In this document: in pieces, positions 62,501 through 64,000 of the stretch | Layout of the letters: each line of letters opens with the position of its first letter | Numbering within the stretch: position 1 is the first letter of the stretch | Source of the DNA: a virus | IMG/VR virus record: IMGVR_UViG_3300031920_000341 | Span: 80,267 to 144,266 of that record | Length of the DNA stretch: 64,000 bases | Strand: one strand, 5' to 3' | Notes under the pieces: generated by a model | What the model was told of the DNA's origin: nothing | Seen by the model: only the letters and a program-made list of their open reading frames with translations | The model's database searches: none | Translations under genes and position numbers: made by a program

Positions 62501-64000
62501 AAGTGACGTTACAGTAAATAGTATCAGTGATATAGATTTTATAATGTCGGGCGGAATAGCAAATATAGAAGGAATTGATTTCAGTCATACACATCCAATA
62601 AGTGAAATTGTTAGTTTACAAACTGAGCTTGATGATAAAGTAAACATAGGAACCACTCCTGCTTTTAATTATATTGGCGTATGGGAGAATACTACTGATA
62701 TGATGGGATATTCCACTTTCATATACGATGGTACCGATATGACAGTAACAGCTGGTAGTATTATAACCGATACATCATTTATAATTGATGCACTTCAATT
62801 ATTAACAATAGAAGCAACTACACATGGAGCTAGCGATATTATTCAAATGTCAGATGCAGGATCACGTGATTTTATTGGTATGAATTCAAATCAAGGTGTT
62901 TGGATTGGATCTCCTATAGTAGGCGAACTTCCAGGTTTCGGTGATTTAACTATATATGGACAAAGCGCCAATGATACATTTTTATCTATTACATCAGAAG
63001 ATGGCAATAAACAATATATTGATTTTTATGATTATACTGGATCATCATTTTCTTTTGGTAATAATACAACAAGCAATAAAATGGAACTTTGGACTGATGT
63101 TAGTTTAGGTGGCGGTAGTATATTATTAGCAATTGATGCTGCAGGACTTACATTATTTGATACATATACTTTACCGATAGCCGATGGTTCTGCAGATTAT
63201 ATATTAGCGACAGATGGCGCAGGTACAGTATCATGGCAATCACTATCGGCAGTCGGTAGCGTAATAGGTTCTGGCGTAGCTGGACAAGTTGCATATTGGG
63301 ATGCGACAGATTCCATTACTGGTGATTCTAGTTTTACTTGGGATGGTACTGATTTTATAATAACAACAGGTAGAGCAAGAGCAAATAATATTATAGCATA
63401 TGGTTCTTCTGTAGGTTGGCCATCAGGAATAGGTTTTTATACTGCAACCTATATGTATGGTGATATTGGTAGATTATTTGTTTATAATGGTTCTACTTAT
63501 GGTGATTTAGCAATAGGCGATTATAATAGTGGCAATCCAAATATTATGCTTAAAGTTGGTGGTGATGTTGGTATAAACAAAGGTTTACCTTTATATAAAT
63601 TAGATGTTGATGGAACAATAGCTGGAACAGGATTTGGTTTAACTAATATTACAACAGTTTTAGTTGATGAAATAGTAGATTCAATTACAGGAAGTCCGGT
63701 TGGCATTGGTGATTGGAGTACAGACGATCAATTGGCAACATCTAAATCTATAGTAGAATATGTTGATTCTATAGTATCCGGTATAATAATTGCACCAGCA
63801 GCACCTACTACATTGGTTTTAACTGAAGTTACATCTACTATTGATGTACAATTTGTTGCAGATATAAATAATGATGCATATGAAATATGGTCAAGTCAAA
63901 CTTCTTCATCAGCTGGATTTAAAAAAGTTGCTGATATAAAAAAAGATGATATAACAGCAACTTTAAATATAACAGATGATACATATACAAGAAAAAGTCA
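53571..64000 (+). CDS. Giant modular tail fibre, at least 3476 codons, C-terminus outside window
   Basis: The frame starts at ATG 53571 and was followed to the right edge at several points without a break. The N-terminus (MALTTDQKSSLLFKKWLGKG, then IPFGQGDWIVDTEAGTLTFY) resembles the attachment domain of T4-like phage fibres. The remainder is a patchwork of recurring modules: 'DILKWSGxxWENV(ADETG)' occurs eleven times between about 55330 and 62460; 'LDTHNHYLSELLDVTITGSP', 'GSWSTDDQLATA', 'YVTGASFNTTDGIITLTRSA' and 'STDLVLSGDIYDAI' units recur; two YadA-like beta-roll blocks lie at about residues 347-493 and 1214-1375. 'GQVAYWDATDSITGDSSFTW' near residue 3230 is typical of fibres in Bacteroidota phages. 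It should recognise host surface glycans; the receptor-binding tip is likely off the edge. Confidence 0.85.
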   Translation, partial: MALTTDQKSSLLFKKWLGKGETNTLRQFFEEPYSGRSVVLQNQIWTDSELIPVPAPTLLDGQDDGIVKYYVDLTLTAVPGTANSFQSDSLIDSISFNYGDGSYNYAIKDHIGSSIPFGQGDWIVDTEAGTLTFYGDSGAPDYPDLSGAPTVTFYQYIGRKGGGSGESLWYRGGVGSPTQATILSNSGDTVVIGDIIGSPLPIDYALALQITGDTQIIGNLTLEYGTNVNEIVDSVTGSPVGIGSWSTDDQLATAAATYDFIYDLGLILTDTYVAVGTGTGIEGDVNFTWDGSILDVGGEIHFGTYGILINDSRGLLLGTSSSLGTNVVISTTGAYSHGIPTDIQGNYNVYVGNDGLSSAATGDNNVMIGHWAGYNFTTASYSIGIGYSALEHSETGTNNIGIGSNTLDGNNGSNNLGMLNRGGYGSHGDDNIYIGYYSGFGVTGDSNIGFGRLSLYNATGSDNIAIGDTALRDITGSKNIAIGYNVGNYYNNGASVSNRLLIDNEYKANDEYFIEGDMASNWLRLRSTVTIYTGLVLPFSPTLGFVLTSDASGIATWQDPNLLIDTHNHYLSELLDVTITGSPIGTGDILKWSGTAWENVADETGDNYYLSAVDAIDISAVDFTITGGADILNVDFSHTIESHTDVTITGSPIGTGDILKWSGVAWENVADETGDNYYVETVSFNTLDGILTFERTSPLIDLTVNLDGRYEEEFVKGDILPGDSNQLTVTGGTGVLYINDTTLTIVHGIIASASTDLVLSGDIFDAFSGKVDIGLNPADNSIAVWSDGTTIEGDTNFTWDGTLLDISGAIQLSIGTSVNEIIDSVTGSPVGTGSSVGIGSWSTDNQLATAAAIYEFVNDAIGSLPSDIYVTGASFNTTDGIITLTRSAGESDLTFDLDGRYSLDTHNHYLSELLDVTITGSPIPTGDILKYNGTAWENVADETGLNYYLSDVTINSINDVDFIMSGGALNIEGIDFSHTIESHTDVIITGSPGILLNDILKWTGSSWENVEEYSYTHPIESGDDINLDTTTSQVIDTLIVTTNTLGHVTAASVTTRVLTPGDIGAEVAFTKGNLTSGTAQLTLLPGTGTGVLVDTSVELSIAIGTIADTSLVLVTSGDIYTALIGKVDIGTTPVTNYIGVWEDPTTMLGDINFTWDGSILDVNGTLHIGKIVATANNDVIIEGSSALGTGNEPNVIIHGLKLYTPGDVDAIYAAGARGNVFVGIDMAKSTLVGDFNVGVGLSAGHSITTGNNNAYFGYQAGIINATGDENSSFGSDAGVRNLGNYNVDFGAFAGNSFLMSGITTNSANTNIGYKAGYQYENATPPTTLYENTYIGYGAGEWNQGGQKNVFMGVYAGYAAEYTEQSIFIGNSVGLGWSGGNNYLLIDNDTVPSGDYFIKGNMDTNELTINGSFKLNTSTSVNDIVESIAGSPNGIGLWSTDDQLATAAAIYELVNNAIGTLPSDIYVTTGSFNTSDGIITLTRTAGQSDITIDIDDRYSLDTHNHTLDSLSNVTVTSIQINDILKWSGTTWENVADETGLNYYLSGITVNSISDVDFTMTGIADITGIDFGHDLETHDNVTIISLTTDDILKWSGTAWENVAEYSYTHPTESGDDIDLDTVTNQVIDTLIVTTNTLGHVTAASVTTRVLTPGDIGAEIAFTKYDLSSATTSQLTLTNGTSAIIGADVALSIVHGAIALGSTDLVLSGDIYDAINVLSGDNFYLSAVDASDISAVDFTITDGTDVLNVNFSHTLDSHTDVIITGSPIGTGDILKWSGTAWENVSDETGDNYYLSDVTVNSISDVDFIMSGGIGNIEGIDFGHDLETHDNVTITSLTIDDILKWNGAAWENVAEYTHPTESGDDINLETTTNQVIHRLAITTNTLGHVTAALTTTRVLTPGDIGAEIAFTKYDLSSATTNQLTLTNGKGAIIGSDVALSIVHGIIASGSTDLVLSGDIYDAISGLSGDNFYLSAVDATDISAVDFTITGGTDVLNVNFGHTLDSHTDVTITGSPIGTGDILKWSGITWENVADETGLNYYVENISFNTLDGILTLERTSPLGDLTVDLDGRYEEEFTKGNLTSGTAQLTLTAGTGTGVLVDTSVELSIAIGAIASASTDLVTSGDIYDAIQQTALGYVDYTGTPVNNQVAVFTDEDTIEGDGDFLWNGVGVTISSDTNGPAFLLNLHNANTGTQATTEIRFNVASSSSYAGIIGTAAPAHSTYSTEFFFVNKQTGGSFTWYNYLGTQLASITSGGTATFTGELFVTDGTGDTFFEMIPGNSFVIDSNTNRIIEIVLDAVGYESIDFNTNAGHFNIDTNSFIVAPGGFPIIETTGLASSGNTYIQLGDIDAEAWATILTIDDANLKVNITNSLQLNTSQLVNDIINSTTGLSAASLDTDLVTAKAVWDAISGLSGDNFYLSAVDATDISAVDFTITGGTDILNVDFSHTIESHTDVTITGSPIGTGDILKWSGTAWENVADETGDNYYVDNISFNTLDGILTLERISLGDLTVDLDGRYEEEFTKGDILPGDSNQLTVTGGTGVLYINDTTLTIVHGAIASASTDLVLSGDIFDAFSGKVDIGLNPADNSIAIWSDGTTIEGDTNFTWNGTLLNISGAMQLSIGTSVNEIVDSVTGSPAGIGVWSTDDQLVTAKAIYELNAISDTYVVVGTGTGIEGDPNFTWDGTTLEVVGNLYITEDTYIGYMDVYLDPSDDPYVDIYVANELEENTSSIYMSINTVEIFTTALTGSGAISTDAITTTVENSNSVDIRANNINFTNNTSSAFTGDVIDTYFRARRIQGQNVNYARIQGYVESPVNDAQYGSIRFGVSVNGTLLDDNIVDMLKLDEDGMTLQLGTSVNEIVNSVTGSPNGIGSWSTDDQLVTSKAIYEFVNDAIGTLPSDIYVTGASFNTTDGIITLTRSAGESDIIVDIDNRYSLDTHNHTLDSLSNVTVTSIQPNDILKYNGSAWENVADETGLNYYLSDVTVNSISDIDFIMSGGIANIEGIDFSHTHPISEIVSLQTELDDKVNIGTTPAFNYIGVWENTTDMMGYSTFIYDGTDMTVTAGSIITDTSFIIDALQLLTIEATTHGASDIIQMSDAGSRDFIGMNSNQGVWIGSPIVGELPGFGDLTIYGQSANDTFLSITSEDGNKQYIDFYDYTGSSFSFGNNTTSNKMELWTDVSLGGGSILLAIDAAGLTLFDTYTLPIADGSADYILATDGAGTVSWQSLSAVGSVIGSGVAGQVAYWDATDSITGDSSFTWDGTDFIITTGRARANNIIAYGSSVGWPSGIGFYTATYMYGDIGRLFVYNGSTYGDLAIGDYNSGNPNIMLKVGGDVGINKGLPLYKLDVDGTIAGTGFGLTNITTVLVDEIVDSITGSPVGIGDWSTDDQLATSKSIVEYVDSIVSGIIIAPAAPTTLVLTEVTSTIDVQFVADINNDAYEIWSSQTSSSAGFKKVADIKKDDITATLNITDDTYTRKS
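54610..55050 (+). repeat. YadA/Hep_Hag-like beta-roll block 1 inside the giant fibre
   Basis: Repeats of about 14-16 residues with the cue [GS]xNNxxIGxxAGxxxT (for example TGDNNVMIGHWAGYNF, TGTNNIGIGSNTLDG, TGSDNIAIGDTALRDIT). This is the head repeat of trimeric autotransporter adhesins, used here as a fibre segment. Confidence 0.7.
55623..56062 (+). repeat. Long direct repeat, copy A (giant fibre)
   Basis: About 440 bp nearly identical to 61041-61476. The copies differ mostly at third codon positions and by one in-frame codon. Encodes TLDGIL...LDGRYEEEF..., DILPGDSNQLTVTGGTGV, STDLVLSGDIFDAFSGK, and GTSVNEI(I/V)DSVTGSP. Confidence 0.85.
57213..57695 (+). repeat. YadA/Hep_Hag-like beta-roll block 2 inside the giant fibre
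   Basis: Second set of beta-roll repeats (GNVFVGIDMAKS, GDFNVGVGLSAGHS, GNNNAYFGYQAG, NTNIGYKAGYQ, QKNVFMGVYAGYA), ending at NNYLLIDNDT as block 1 ends at SNRLLIDNEY. The two blocks are therefore related copies at different stages of divergence. Confidence 0.7.
61041..61476 (+). repeat. Long direct repeat, copy B (giant fibre)
   Basis: Partner of 55623-56062, 5.4 kb away and in the same reading frame. Homologous recombination between the copies would delete or duplicate a 5.4-kb in-frame segment of the fibre. Confidence 0.85.

Noticed and set aside
55300-62600. CRISPR or other non-coding repeat array
   Set aside because: All repeats are in one continuous reading frame, have varying lengths and carry synonymous differences; they are protein modules.
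55745-63706. Minus-strand open frames of 60-117 codons under the giant fibre
   Set aside because: Pro/Val/Ser-rich shadows of the Gly/Thr/Asn-rich plus-strand repeats, without their own start context.

Overview
The window is a 64 kb piece of a large, very AT-rich, tailed-phage genome with T4-like (contractile-tail) features. Evidence for a phage: several very long virion-type genes in tight runs (many start/stop overlaps such as TAATG), a baseplate-J/gp6-like protein, a gp15-like sheath-terminator candidate, a gp55-like late sigma factor, repetitive fibre genes and four phage tRNA genes. The host is probably a member of the Bacteroidota: starts lie in A/T-rich leaders with no visible Shine-Dalgarno sequence, several gene families resemble those of Bacteroidota phages, and the phage carries its own S1-domain protein. 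The host assignment is inference. No capsid or terminase gene is visible here.

Layout. (1) 1-1674, minus strand, open at the left edge: a class II-type ribonucleotide reductase interrupted at its ATNP/C site by an intein with a LAGLIDADG homing endonuclease. Then, after a 14-bp hairpin terminator, an S1-domain protein (1781-2956). (2) 3033-16177, almost all minus strand: large virion-type proteins of 1157, 1033, 540 and 821 aa, with duplicated and paralogous beta-rich modules, separated by small genes. (3) 16280-19101: a translation and accessory island with a GatB/YqeY-domain protein, tRNA-His(GTG), tRNA-Trp(CCA), tRNA-Ser(GCT), tRNA-Ser(TGA), an exported LamG-like protein and small conserved proteins. 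(4) 19343-21161, minus: two unknowns and a DEDDy exonuclease, then a 314-bp divergent regulatory region. (5) 21476-39474, plus: RuvC-like nuclease, gp55-like sigma factor, then seven structural genes in one run, including proteins of 1007, 1189 and 1623 aa and a collagen-like fibre. (6) 39479-49725: an unknown, a possible neck protein, the gp15-like protein, then a minus-strand operon that mixes tail genes (tube-like, baseplate J) with a triple-PAS sensory protein, a membrane-anchored coiled coil, a Nudix fusion and a DUF5661-like protein. (7) 49820-64000, plus: an amidoligase-like protein with beta-helix tail, two fibre-type proteins, and a giant modular fibre gene of at least 3476 codons that runs off the right edge.

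How it fits together. The gp55-like sigma factor sits just upstream of the structural run, and several structural transcription units are preceded by T4-late-promoter-like boxes (TATAAATA / GATAAATA / CATAAATA) about 20-40 nt before the start codon on both strands. Its C-terminus carries a module (FRYSxNKxxWSxW) also found at the N-terminus of the 601-aa virion protein at 40394-42199. This may be a previously undescribed link between late transcription and virion assembly. The other outstanding oddity is a phage-encoded GAF/PAS-PAS-PAS protein with no kinase or output domain, embedded among tail genes.
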